From: Marisimplicoccus sp965655775
GTDB taxonomy: Bacteria > Bacteroidota > Bacteroidia > Flavobacteriales > Flavobacteriaceae
Direction: 5' to 3'
Assembly: GCA_965655775.1 (NCBI GenBank)
Contig: CBFHHV010000001.1
Location: 70,866 to 134,865 of the forward strand
DNA length: 64,000 nt
Shown: in pieces, positions 44,055 to 52,520 of the stretch
Position numbering within the stretch: the first letter of the stretch is position 1
Layout: each line of letters begins with the position of its first letter
Translations under genes and position numbers: made by a program
The notes under the pieces: generated by a model
What the model was told of the DNA's origin: nothing
What the model saw: the letters and a program-made list of their open reading frames with translations, nothing else
Databases searched by the model: none

Positions 44055-45680
44055 ATGAATAACTCTACAGTTAATGTTCCAACTCCAGTAAATGAACCCA
44101 TTAAAAATTATGAGCCCAACAGCCCTGAGAAAGAATCAGTCTTAGCAACATATAAAACTCTAAAGGCTTCAACTACTGATGTTAAAATGTGGATTGGAGG
44201 GAAGTTTATTGAAAGTTCTAGAACATCAAACATGTCTCCTCCTCATGATCATAAACATATACTTGGTAAATATTATTTAGCAGAAAAAAAACATGTTGAG
44301 ATGGCTATAGAATCTGCTCTAGATGCAAAAGAAAAATGGGCTAGTATGAGATGGGAAGAAAGAGCAGCAATATTTCTAAAAGCCGCAGATCTTGTTGCAG
44401 GTCCATATAGAGATAAAATTAATGCTGCAACTATGCTAGCTCAGTCAAAAACAATATTTCAAGCTGAGATTGATGCTGCCTGTGAATTAGTTGACTTTCT
44501 TAAGTTTAATGTATACAGTATGCAACATATATATAGTCAACAACCAAAATCAGAATCAGGAGTATGGAATAGATTAGGGTACAGACCACTAGAAGGATTT
44601 GTTTATGCTGTAACGCCTTTCAATTTTACTGCTATTTCTGGTAATCTTCCAGGCAGTGCTGCAATGATGGGCAATACTGTTGTATGGAAACCTAGTGATC
44701 ATCAGATATTCTCAGCTAAGATAGTCATAGATGTATTTAGAGAAGCTGGCCTTCCCAATGGAGTAATTAATGCAGTTTATGGTGATCCTGAAATGATTAC
44801 TAATACCATTCTTGAATCTAAATATTTTGCAGGTATTCATTTCACTGGATCTACTTCAGTTTTTAAAGGTTTATGGAAAAAGATAGGTGGCAATATTGAA
44901 AACTATAATTCTTATCCAAGAATTGTTGGTGAAACAGGAGGTAAAGATTTTATTATTGGTCATAAATCTGCAGATGTAGATGAATTTGTTACTGCAGTAA
45001 TAAGAGGAGCATTTGAATTTCAAGGCCAAAAGTGTTCAGCAGCATCAAGAGTTTATGTTGCTTCTTCAAAGTCAAAAGAATTTTTTAAGAAGTTAGAAAG
45101 TGAGATTGCAAGAATTAAAATGGGTAGCCCAGAGGATTTTAAAAATTTTATGACTGCTGTAATTCATGAAGCATCTTTTGATAAACTAGTTGAGGCAATT
45201 GAGAATGCAAAATCTGATAAGGATGCTGAGGTAATTATTGGAGGTGGCTATGATAAATCAATAGGATATTTTATAGAACCCACAGTAATTAAAACATCAA
45301 ATCCAAAATACTACTCTATGGAGACAGAATTATTTGGACCAGTAGTCACAATTTATGAGTATGATGATAATAAATGGGATGAGACCTTAAAGATTGTTGA
45401 TGAAACTTCTGAATATGCTCTAACTGGTGCAGTTTTTTGTGAGGACAGATACATACTAAGTGATGCTGTAAACAAATTAAAAAATTGTGCTGGTAATTTC
45501 TACATAAATGATAAATGTACTGGAGCAGTTGTTGGACAACAACCGTTTGGTGGAGCTCGAGGATCAGGGACAAATGATAAGGCAGGATCCTATCTAAATC
45601 TTTTGAGATGGGTTTCGCCTAGATTAATTAAAGAGGTTTTCGTTCCACCCAAAGACTTCAAATATCCTTTTATGGGTTAA
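44055..45680 (+). CDS. pruA: L-glutamate gamma-semialdehyde dehydrogenase
   Basis: 541-aa aldehyde dehydrogenase, second step of proline breakdown (delta-1-pyrroline-5-carboxylate to glutamate), stand-alone type without the PutA domain. NAD-binding TPFNFTAISGNLPGSAAMMGN, VWKPSD, IHFTGSTSVF, general base in VGETGGKDF, catalytic Cys in FQGQKCSAASRVYV (about 314-327), and FGGARGSGTND. Divergent from nqrA across 109 bases in which I see no perfect -7 box for this strand. Confidence 0.95.
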   Translation: MNNSTVNVPTPVNEPIKNYEPNSPEKESVLATYKTLKASTTDVKMWIGGKFIESSRTSNMSPPHDHKHILGKYYLAEKKHVEMAIESALDAKEKWASMRWEERAAIFLKAADLVAGPYRDKINAATMLAQSKTIFQAEIDAACELVDFLKFNVYSMQHIYSQQPKSESGVWNRLGYRPLEGFVYAVTPFNFTAISGNLPGSAAMMGNTVVWKPSDHQIFSAKIVIDVFREAGLPNGVINAVYGDPEMITNTILESKYFAGIHFTGSTSVFKGLWKKIGGNIENYNSYPRIVGETGGKDFIIGHKSADVDEFVTAVIRGAFEFQGQKCSAASRVYVASSKSKEFFKKLESEIARIKMGSPEDFKNFMTAVIHEASFDKLVEAIENAKSDKDAEVIIGGGYDKSIGYFIEPTVIKTSNPKYYSMETELFGPVVTIYEYDDNKWDETLKIVDETSEYALTGAVFCEDRYILSDAVNKLKNCAGNFYINDKCTGAVVGQQPFGGARGSGTNDKAGSYLNLLRWVSPRLIKEVFVPPKDFKYPFMG

Positions 45681-46387
45681 TTGATTATTTCAACTTTATT
45701 GATGTAGACATTATTTAATGGCCAATCTCTCTCGTCAGTTGGAAGACCTGCAATTATATCAACAATTTCCATTCCATTAATAACAGTTCCAAAAATTGTA
45801 TAATTTCCATCCAGGTGATGAGCTCCATCTTTTTTTTGAACTATAAAAAATTCATAAGGTGATGCCATTTTATATGGATTATCAATTGAACTACTTGGCA
45901 TACTTACCATACCTCTTTTATGAGTATGTCCCTTATTGAAATCATTAGGCAAAAGGTACTTGCCAATCTTTTGTCTTTTTAAAGAAGTTTTAATATTATC
46001 GCTGTTTCCTGCTTGTATTACAAAGTCATTAACAACTCTATAAAACTGCGTACCTTCAAAATAGTTTGATTTAGTTAAATAAATAAAATTTGATCTATGA
46101 TAAGGTGTGTTTGAAAATAATAAAACATCTATATCACCGTAATTAGTGTATATTCTTATCTTATTCTCTTTGTTATTTTTTTCATATTCAAAAAGAAAAT
46201 CAATTACATTATCATCTGTTAATTTGAATTCTTCTTTAATCTCTTGATTTATTACCTCTTCATCTTGATTTGAAATCTCTTCATCTTGATTAATACTTCT
46301 AGTCTCAATAGTCTTACTTGTTTTAGTATTGCATCCAATAAGAATTATTACAGATATTGAGATAAGGAGATGATTAATTAAATTCAT
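45677..46387 (-). CDS. Peptidylprolyl isomerase, cyclophilin-type lipoprotein
   Basis: 236 aa: lipoprotein signal (LLISISVIILIGC), an acidic linker with a duplicated NQDEE unit (about 34-45), then a cyclophilin domain: IYTNYGDIDVLLFSNTPYHRSNFIYL, YFEGTQFYRVVNDFVIQAG (catalytic Arg in FYR), and HHLDGNYTIFGTVINGMEIVD. Predicted periplasmic foldase. The stop shares TTAA with pruA. Confidence 0.9.
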   Translation of the reverse strand: MNLINHLLISISVIILIGCNTKTSKTIETRSINQDEEISNQDEEVINQEIKEEFKLTDDNVIDFLFEYEKNNKENKIRIYTNYGDIDVLLFSNTPYHRSNFIYLTKSNYFEGTQFYRVVNDFVIQAGNSDNIKTSLKRQKIGKYLLPNDFNKGHTHKRGMVSMPSSSIDNPYKMASPYEFFIVQKKDGAHHLDGNYTIFGTVINGMEIVDIIAGLPTDERDWPLNNVYINKVEIIN

Positions 46388-46398
46388 TGTTATTCTAG

Positions 46399-47022
46399 TT
46401 AATTAGAGTAAGGGATGAAGACTATCTTTTTTGTTTTAAAAAAGTCATTTGAAAAAAATTCAGATATTTCAAATATCTTATAATTATTGAAGTTCTTTAG
46501 TTCATCTTTCAAGTCTCCACCCTTAAGAGAAATTATTCCATTAGGTATATTACTTCTTGATTTTAATTTAATATTCTTATTGACCATTGAATAAAATTCA
46601 TCCATTTTAGATACGGCTCTCGAAATTATAAAATCATACTTTAGGTTATGATTTTCAGCTCTATCATTGACAGTTCTTACATTGGTTAGAGACAACTGTT
46701 TAGATATATCTTCTACAACTTTTATTTTTTTTGAAATGCTATCTAGTAGTGTAAAATTTACATTTGGGAAAAGAATAGCCAGAGGTATACCTGGTAACCC
46801 TCCTCCCGTTCCAACATCAAGAATATTTGAACCGTCTATGAATTCATGGACCTTAGCAATTGAAAGAGAATGAAGTATATGATTTACATACAGATTATCA
46901 ATATCTTTTCGAGATATAAGGTTAACTTTTGAATTCCAACTTTTATATAATTGGATTAAACTATTAAATTTTTTAAGCTGAACCTGAGATATCTTAGAAA
47001 AGTGTTTATCGAGATCAATCAA
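46399..47022 (-). CDS. rsmG: 16S rRNA (guanine527-N7)-methyltransferase
   Basis: 207 aa, RsmG/GidB. N-terminal WNSKVNLISRKDIDNLYVNHILHSL, SAM motif ILDVGTGGGLPGIPLAILFP (about 68-87), and SRAVSKMDEF. Start is TTG at 47022, which overlaps the aspC stop (TTGA); no ATG precedes the conserved region. Last-but-one cistron of the aromatic operon by spacing, probably reached by readthrough. Confidence 0.93.
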   Translation of the reverse strand: MIDLDKHFSKISQVQLKKFNSLIQLYKSWNSKVNLISRKDIDNLYVNHILHSLSIAKVHEFIDGSNILDVGTGGGLPGIPLAILFPNVNFTLLDSISKKIKVVEDISKQLSLTNVRTVNDRAENHNLKYDFIISRAVSKMDEFYSMVNKNIKLKSRSNIPNGIISLKGGDLKDELKNFNNYKIFEISEFFSNDFFKTKKIVFIPYSN

Positions 47023-48200
47023 GTTAATAATTCTTTAATTCTACTAATAGCCTCTTTTATTTGTTCACGTGATGCAGAATATGAAATCCTTATACAATGG
47101 GGGTATCCAAAGGCATCTCCGGGGACAGTTGCTACATGAGCTTTTTCAAGAATTAGCATTGATAAATCATTGGCATTACTAACTAAATGCCCATCAAAGG
47201 TCTTTCCAAAAAGTTGTGAGACCTCTGGGAAAATATAAAAAGCTCCAGACGGAGGCTCCTTCACATTAAAACCATTAATTTGATTTACTAAATCGATAAT
47301 TAAATCTCGTCTGATTTTAAATTCATCGACCATATATTTTATTCTCTCTGGTGACTCTTCTAGTGCTGTAATAGCTGCTCTTTGCGCAATACAATTTGCA
47401 CCACTGGTAATCTGGCCTTGCATTTTATTACATGCCTTAGCTAGAGTCTTTGGAGCTCCAAGGTAGCCTATTCTCCATCCCGTCATTGCAAAGGCTTTCG
47501 ATATCCCATTTACAGTAACTGTCCTTTCATACATTCCAGGCAAAGATGCAAAACTTAAACTTTCAACTCCATAATTTATATGTTCATAAATTTCATCTGA
47601 AACAACTATTATCTTAGGATACTTCATAAGCACTTTTGAAAATTCCAGATACTCTTCCTTTGTAAATACAGAACCACTTGGGTTATTAGGTGAGTTGAGC
47701 ATTACCATTTTAGTTTTATCAGTTATAGCTGATTCAAGCTGAGCTGCAGTAACCTTATAGTTAGCATTCTCATCAGGATGAACAAAGACTGGAATTCCAT
47801 CTGCTAGAGAGACCATTGCACTATAACTTACCCAATAAGGAGTAGGAATGACTACTTCATCCCCTTTATTTATTAACGACATACATACATTAGCAATTGA
47901 TTGTTTTGCTCCAGTAGAGACTACAATTTGATCTGTACTATAATCTAAGTTATTATCTCTTTTAAACTTTTTACAAATTGCTTTTTTTAAATCCAAGTAT
48001 CCGTCAACTGGAGAATATTTATGATAATTTTCATTAATAGCATTTACAGCAGCCTCTTTAATATAATCAGGAATGTCAAAGTCTGGCTCACCAGCACTTA
48101 AAGTAATAACATCGACTCCTTGATTTTTTAAATCGTGGGCTTTTGCAGTCATTGCTACAGTTTGAGAGATTGGTAAAGAGTTAATTTTATCTGATAACAT
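47019..48200 (-). CDS. Aspartate/aromatic aminotransferase, class I
   Basis: 393-aa PLP enzyme, subgroup I-gamma aspartate aminotransferase. LSAGEPDFDIPDYI, VVSTGAKQSIANVC, NSPNNPSGSVFTKEE, PLP Lys in VNGISKAFAMTGWRIGYLG (about 233-251). Because it sits in the Phe/Tyr operon behind the DAHP synthase, the probable job is the last transamination to phenylalanine and tyrosine (or of prephenate), though AspC-type enzymes also serve aspartate. Confidence 0.9.
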   Translation of the reverse strand: MLSDKINSLPISQTVAMTAKAHDLKNQGVDVITLSAGEPDFDIPDYIKEAAVNAINENYHKYSPVDGYLDLKKAICKKFKRDNNLDYSTDQIVVSTGAKQSIANVCMSLINKGDEVVIPTPYWVSYSAMVSLADGIPVFVHPDENANYKVTAAQLESAITDKTKMVMLNSPNNPSGSVFTKEEYLEFSKVLMKYPKIIVVSDEIYEHINYGVESLSFASLPGMYERTVTVNGISKAFAMTGWRIGYLGAPKTLAKACNKMQGQITSGANCIAQRAAITALEESPERIKYMVDEFKIRRDLIIDLVNQINGFNVKEPPSGAFYIFPEVSQLFGKTFDGHLVSNANDLSMLILEKAHVATVPGDAFGYPHCIRISYSASREQIKEAISRIKELLT

Positions 48201-48213
48201 TTTTATAAATTAT

Positions 48214-49293
48214 TTATTTAGTATTTTTTTTTTGATTATTAATTGACTCTTGATGAATTGCTTTGAAAATTCTTAAAATAAATTCTTCACTTAAACCATG
48301 GTCTTCGCCATCTAGAATCATCTTCCCTAAAATTTCATTCCATCTTTTATTTTGAAGAATAGCCACATTATTCTTGGACTTTAGTTTTCCAATACCTTTA
48401 GCAACTTCCATTCTCTTTCCAAGAGTTGTCAATAAATTTTGATCAGCTGCATCAATTTGAGACCTTAAGTTATTAAGTTTATTCTGGTAGTCTTCCCCTT
48501 GCGATGTTTTATCTCTAATCTTAAGGTCTCTCATTATCTCAATTAATCGTTCTGGAGTTACTTGTTGCGCTGCATCACTCCAGGCATTATCAGGGTCCCA
48601 ATGAGATTCAATCATTAATCCATCATAATTTAGGTCAAGTGAAGTTTGACTTAAATCAAAAATTAAATCTCTTCTTCCTGCTATGTGAGAGGGGTCACAT
48701 ATTAGTGGAATATCTGGAAAATTATTTTGAAATTCAACAGCGATTTGCCATTCGGGATTATTCCTATATTTTGATTTATCATAAGATGAAAAACCTCTGT
48801 GAATTACTCCAATATTTTTTATATCAGCATTATATATTCTCTCAACACCTCCCATCCATAATGATAGGTCAGGATTTACAGGGTTTTTAATTAAAACTAT
48901 TTTATCTGTTCCTTTAAGTGCGTCTGCAATTTCTTGAACAATAAAAGGGCTAACAGTTGATCGAGCTCCTATCCATAATATATCTACATCATGCTCTAGT
49001 GCAAGATCAACATGAACAGAATTAGCAACTTCTGTTGCTAACATGAGTCCTGTTTCTTTTTTAACTTTTTGGAGCCACTTCAAACCAATAGCTCCAACCC
49101 CTTCAAACATTCCAGGTCTAGTTCTTGGCTTCCAAATTCCAGCACGATATGCAGTTACGTCGCTATCTTTCAATTCATGTGCAATTTTTAAGACTTGTTC
49201 CTCAGTCTCAGCACTACATGGGCCAGCTATAACAAGTGGATGATCTAGATTCATTTGATCAAGCCAGTTACGATATTCTTTTTTATTTTCCAT
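48214..49293 (-). CDS. Bifunctional DAHP synthase / chorismate mutase
   Basis: 359 aa. N-terminal type I-beta 3-deoxy-7-phosphoheptulonate synthase (about 1-260: VIAGPCSAETEEQVL, GIWKPRTRPGMFEGVG, CDPSHIAGRRD), the entry step of the shikimate pathway; C-terminal AroQ chorismate mutase (about 270-350: NNLRSQIDAADQNLLTTLGKR), which makes prephenate. In such fusions the mutase part often mediates feedback control. Third gene after pheA and tyrA, 6 bases from tyrA. Confidence 0.94.
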   Translation of the reverse strand: MENKKEYRNWLDQMNLDHPLVIAGPCSAETEEQVLKIAHELKDSDVTAYRAGIWKPRTRPGMFEGVGAIGLKWLQKVKKETGLMLATEVANSVHVDLALEHDVDILWIGARSTVSPFIVQEIADALKGTDKIVLIKNPVNPDLSLWMGGVERIYNADIKNIGVIHRGFSSYDKSKYRNNPEWQIAVEFQNNFPDIPLICDPSHIAGRRDLIFDLSQTSLDLNYDGLMIESHWDPDNAWSDAAQQVTPERLIEIMRDLKIRDKTSQGEDYQNKLNNLRSQIDAADQNLLTTLGKRMEVAKGIGKLKSKNNVAILQNKRWNEILGKMILDGEDHGLSEEFILRIFKAIHQESINNQKKNTK

Positions 49294-49299
49294 AATTAC

Positions 49300-50148
49300 T
49301 TAATTAATTCCTTTTAATATTTTCTTAATTCCATTAATTCTCCTCATTTCATCATTTAGATTTTTTTGATCACTGACCTCAATTAATTTTTTAAAATTAT
49401 TAATATTTAAGATGTATTCATCAAGAGACTCAATAATATTTTTTTTATTCTCTACAAATATTGAAGACCACATTTCAGGTGAGCTCTTTGCTAATCTTAC
49501 CGTTGACTCAAATCCACTACCTGCCATATTATATATAGCATGTTCATCATCTTCTTTGTCCATGACTGTCTTACCTAACATAAAAGATGAAATATGTGAA
49601 AGATGAGATACATAGGCAATATGTTTATCGTGTTCTTTTGAATTCATTTTTTTGATACTCATCCCTAATGATTTAATGATTTTTTTTGCATATAATAATA
49701 AATTGGGATCTGTTTTTTCAGTATCACATAAAATCATAACCTTGTCATTAAATAAGTCTTTTTTTGCTGAATTAGGTCCAGAAAACTCGGTTCCAGCAAT
49801 TGGATGAGCAGCTAAATAATTCTTTCTGTTTTGATTATTCTCAACTGAATTACAGATTTGAAATTTTGTAGAACCTAGATCAATTATTAGTGTTTTACTA
49901 GATGTTTTATTCAAGTAGTCAGAAAGTTGTTTCTTAATTGACTCAACAGGTATAGCAAGAAATAGAAAATCTAATTCAGATATAAATTCTTCATCAAATT
50001 TTACATCAATAATTTTATTTTTTAGACAATAACTAACTGAATCATCATCTATATCATGACCATAAATTATAATATTATCATATAAATCTTTCAGTTTTAA
50101 TCCTATCGATCCACCTATTAATCCTAAACCAACTATACCAACTTTCAT
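49300..50148 (-). CDS. tyrA: Prephenate dehydrogenase
   Basis: 282 aa, prephenate + NAD(P)+ to 4-hydroxyphenylpyruvate. N-terminal dinucleotide site GIVGLGLIGGSIG (about 3-15), catalytic His in AAHPIAGTEFSGP (about 114-126) and YVSHLSHISSFML. No chorismate mutase or ACT domain is attached. ATGA overlap with pheA. Confidence 0.93.
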   Translation of the reverse strand: MKVGIVGLGLIGGSIGLKLKDLYDNIIIYGHDIDDDSVSYCLKNKIIDVKFDEEFISELDFLFLAIPVESIKKQLSDYLNKTSSKTLIIDLGSTKFQICNSVENNQNRKNYLAAHPIAGTEFSGPNSAKKDLFNDKVMILCDTEKTDPNLLLYAKKIIKSLGMSIKKMNSKEHDKHIAYVSHLSHISSFMLGKTVMDKEDDEHAIYNMAGSGFESTVRLAKSSPEMWSSIFVENKKNIIESLDEYILNINNFKKLIEVSDQKNLNDEMRRINGIKKILKGIN

Positions 50149-50957
50149 AATTTTTGATATTTATATTCACCAAGTATTTTAAACTCTTGAGCCATAAGTT
50201 CAATAATCTTAATTGCTTTTTTATAATTTTCAATTGAATCAAAAGTAATGTCAACAAAGAATGCATATTTACCTGGTGTTTTAATTACTGGAAGAGATTG
50301 GATTTTTGTAAGATTTAAATTACAATCACTCATCATATTTAATATTGATGCTAGACTACCTCTTTTATGATCTAGAATAAACTTGAGAGCAGCTTTATTA
50401 AAATTTGATATATTTTTCTTATTCTTTTCAACTATGACAAATCTTGTCATATTATTTTTAATTGTTTGTATTGAAGAATTCAAAATTTCTAAATCATATA
50501 TCTCAGCAGCTTCTTTACTAGCTATTGCTGCCGCTCCATTAATTTGCTTTTCACTGATTTTTTTTGCAGATAAAGCTGTATCCTCACTCTCGATTAGCTT
50601 TATATTGGGATATTTAGTAAAAAAATTTGTACACTGAAGCAATGCCATTGGATGAGAATGAACTTCCCTAATATTATCAATACTTTGACCCGAAAGACAC
50701 ATTAGATTGTGATCAATACTAAGGCTATATTCACCAGTTATTGACAAATCATATTCATCTATTAAAGCATAATTAGGAAGTATTGACCCAGCTATAGAGT
50801 TCTCAATAGCCATCACACCATAATCTGAATCTTCATTAATGACAGACTTAACAAGTTTATCAAAAGTTGAACATTCATTTAATTCGAATGAACTAAAGTA
50901 CTCAGCTGTCACCATATGGTGGAATGATCCTTTTATTCCTTGAATTGATACTTTCAT
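50145..50957 (-). CDS. pheA: Prephenate dehydratase
   Basis: 270 aa, prephenate to phenylpyruvate, monofunctional. N-terminal IQGIKGSFHHMVTAEYF, MAIENSIAGSI (about 47-57), HPMALLQC, and the catalytic Thr region in MTRFVIV. The C-terminal ACT domain (about 188-260) starts LDHKRGSLASIL; where the Phe-binding ESRP motif is expected it reads KIQSLPV, so feedback by Phe may differ. First structural gene of the operon; the terminator of an attenuator ends 3 bases upstream of its ATG. Confidence 0.94.
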   Translation of the reverse strand: MKVSIQGIKGSFHHMVTAEYFSSFELNECSTFDKLVKSVINEDSDYGVMAIENSIAGSILPNYALIDEYDLSITGEYSLSIDHNLMCLSGQSIDNIREVHSHPMALLQCTNFFTKYPNIKLIESEDTALSAKKISEKQINGAAAIASKEAAEIYDLEILNSSIQTIKNNMTRFVIVEKNKKNISNFNKAALKFILDHKRGSLASILNMMSDCNLNLTKIQSLPVIKTPGKYAFFVDITFDSIENYKKAIKIIELMAQEFKILGEYKYQKL

Positions 50958-50960
50958 ATA

Positions 50961-50987
50961 AAAAAAAAGTCCTGATTTGACAGGACT
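50961..50987 (-). terminator. Attenuator terminator in front of pheA
   Basis: AGTCCTG (50987-50981), loop TCAAAT, CAGGACT (50974-50968), then eight more T before the pheA ATG at 50957. A 7-bp perfect stem with a T run is a textbook intrinsic terminator, but it stands before, not after, the operon. Its 5' arm can instead pair with bases 51022-51011 (CAGG/CCTG plus ACTAT/ATAGT), which is the antiterminator. Confidence 0.88.
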
Positions 50988-51014
50988 ATAATATTTTAAT
51001 TTTTAATTACATAG

Positions 51015-51077
51015 TTATCCTGCTTTCTGGTCTAGCAAGTAGAAATAATAGTTGAAGTAAAAATTAAAATTGTTCAT
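51015..51077 (-). CDS. Phe/Tyr leader peptide of the aromatic operon attenuator
   Basis: A 20-codon frame, ATG 51077 to TAA 51015, between a promoter and the pre-pheA terminator. Phe is at positions 4, 6, 8 and 12 and Tyr at 7, 10, 11 and 13 (core NFYFNYYFY); eight of 20 codons name the two products of the operon. Bases CTTGCT (51039-51034), just after the Phe/Tyr run, pair with AGCAGG (51024-51019). When a ribosome stalls on the run, AGCAGG is freed to pair with the 5' arm of the terminator, letting transcription into pheA. All segments of a classical attenuator (1:2, 2:3, 3:4) are present. Expression is inferred. Confidence 0.88.
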   Translation of the reverse strand: MNNFNFYFNYYFYLLDQKAG

Positions 51078-51083
51078 TATTTA

Positions 51084-51114
51084 CAAAAGTATGATAGGTA
51101 TCAATAAAAACAAA
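51084..51114 (-). promoter_or_regulatory. Promoter of the Phe/Tyr operon leader
   Basis: -33 TTTG at 51114-51111, 19 bases, exact -7 box TACTTTTG at 51091-51084. The leader-peptide ATG follows 6 bases after the box, so the transcript probably starts at or within 2-3 bases of that ATG. The promoter lies directly behind the osmC stop. Confidence 0.72.
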
Positions 51115-51123
51115 CTTTTTATC

Positions 51124-51552
51124 CTATTTTTTGATTAAAGACCCATTGAGATAGATTGAATGATCAATTGAAGTTGACTTCTCTAGGTTTTTGGAAACTG
51201 AACAATATTTATCAAAGCTTAAAGCTGCAGCACGTATAATTTTATCACTTGGAATGTTACCCTCAATATATAATTTCACATGGATACTTTTCCAGGGTTT
51301 ACCTGGTGTAGACTCTCTTTCCCCTTCAACCTCCATTTTATATGAGTCTGGATTTAGCTTTTGTTTTTCTAATATTGATATAACATCAATACTACTACAT
51401 CCAGCTACCCCCATTAATAATAATTCCATAGGACTTGCCCCTTGTACATTATAATCTGGTGAATATTTACGATCTAGTAACACCTTGTGTCCATTTTCAT
51501 TTGAAAGTTCAAATAAATACTTGTCATTAATTCTGTCTAAATAAATTGCCAT
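51124..51552 (-). CDS. OsmC-family protein
   Basis: 142 aa, OsmC/Ohr fold. The two Cys typical of peroxidatic members are partly visible: GVAGCSSIDVISIL (about 49-62) and DKYCSVSKNLEKS (about 114-126). This spacing is of the YhfA-like OsmC subgroup, whose function is poorly known. It is the last gene of metK-metY-metX-osmC and overlaps metX by one base, suggesting a link to sulfur or thiol metabolism. Confidence 0.87.
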   Translation of the reverse strand: MAIYLDRINDKYLFELSNENGHKVLLDRKYSPDYNVQGASPMELLLMGVAGCSSIDVISILEKQKLNPDSYKMEVEGERESTPGKPWKSIHVKLYIEGNIPSDKIIRAAALSFDKYCSVSKNLEKSTSIDHSIYLNGSLIKK

Positions 51553-52517
51553 TATTTTAAAATTTTAATAAAGATATCTGAAATTTGTTTTGTTTCAATT
51601 AAAAAAGCATCATGACCATGAGTTGATTCAATAATATGATTTTCAATTTTTACATCTTGTTTTTTAAGCCTTGAGGTTGTGATTTTATCTTCATCAGGTA
51701 AAAAGAAAATATCTGAATCTACTGATATTATATGAATTTCTGATTTTGAAGGCTTAATTTTAAACTCTAAACTTAAATCATCTCTAGTAATATCAGTAGA
51801 TCTTAAAAGATTATTTAAAAATTTATAAGAATTAAGGCTATACCTTTGATGAAGTTTTACCGCATGATGATTAAGCCAAGATTCAACATTATATATTCCT
51901 TTTTCAATATTCTTTGATCTTGAGAATCTTTGATTTAGGGACTCGGGTGTGCGGTAGAACAACATTGCATGAATTCGGGCATCTCCGACAGGATCTCTTG
52001 AGTTTTCTAAAATTCTGTCCTGTAAAAAGGTATTAGCTAGTAACCAGTCATTTGCTTTCCAATCAGAAGCTATTGGAATAATCTTATCTGCTATATCATT
52101 TTTTATAGCAATCATTTCCCATGATAAACATCCTCCAATAGACCCACCAATTATAGCGTATAATTTAGAAATTTTTAATTTTTCTAAAACTTTAATAAAC
52201 AGATGTGCTATATCTCCTAGGTTTAATTCTATACTATGGTCAAAGTTGTTTTCATTAAATCCATTTCCAGGTATATTAATACATAATACAGTGTATTCAT
52301 TTAAATCAATTGCCTTATCGATACCTACAATTTCACTCCACCATCCATTTTTTCCACAGACAAGAGAATTCCCAGTTAACGCATGATTAATAAGAATAAT
52401 TGGAGCAGCACCTAATTTCTTTCCAAAAAACTGATAGGTTAATTGAAAACTTTGAAATTTATTCCCTGATAAGGACTCAAAGTTTTCAATTACTATCTTT
52501 TTTAGTTCATCTTTCAA
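51552..52517 (-). CDS. Homoserine O-acetyltransferase (MetX-like alpha/beta hydrolase)
   Basis: 321 aa, alpha/beta-hydrolase of the MetX type: acetyl-CoA + homoserine to O-acetylhomoserine. Nucleophile Ser in IIGGSIGGCLSWEM (about 124-137; family GGSxGG), Asp in ISVDSDIFFLPDE, His in ESTHGHDAFLIE. NHALTGNS is the oxyanion region. Shorter than typical MetX (350-380 aa), as in other flavobacterial versions I recall. Its product is the substrate of the next enzyme upstream, metY. Confidence 0.87.
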   Translation of the reverse strand: MKDELKKIVIENFESLSGNKFQSFQLTYQFFGKKLGAAPIILINHALTGNSLVCGKNGWWSEIVGIDKAIDLNEYTVLCINIPGNGFNENNFDHSIELNLGDIAHLFIKVLEKLKISKLYAIIGGSIGGCLSWEMIAIKNDIADKIIPIASDWKANDWLLANTFLQDRILENSRDPVGDARIHAMLFYRTPESLNQRFSRSKNIEKGIYNVESWLNHHAVKLHQRYSLNSYKFLNNLLRSTDITRDDLSLEFKIKPSKSEIHIISVDSDIFFLPDEDKITTSRLKKQDVKIENHIIESTHGHDAFLIETKQISDIFIKILK

Positions 52518-52520
52518 TAT

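Noticed and set aside
50961..50987. Hairpin read as the ordinary terminator of the met operon
   Set aside because: It lies downstream of the Phe/Tyr leader and its promoter and directly before pheA, with an alternative antiterminator pairing, so attenuation explains it better; ending met readthrough is only a possible second role.
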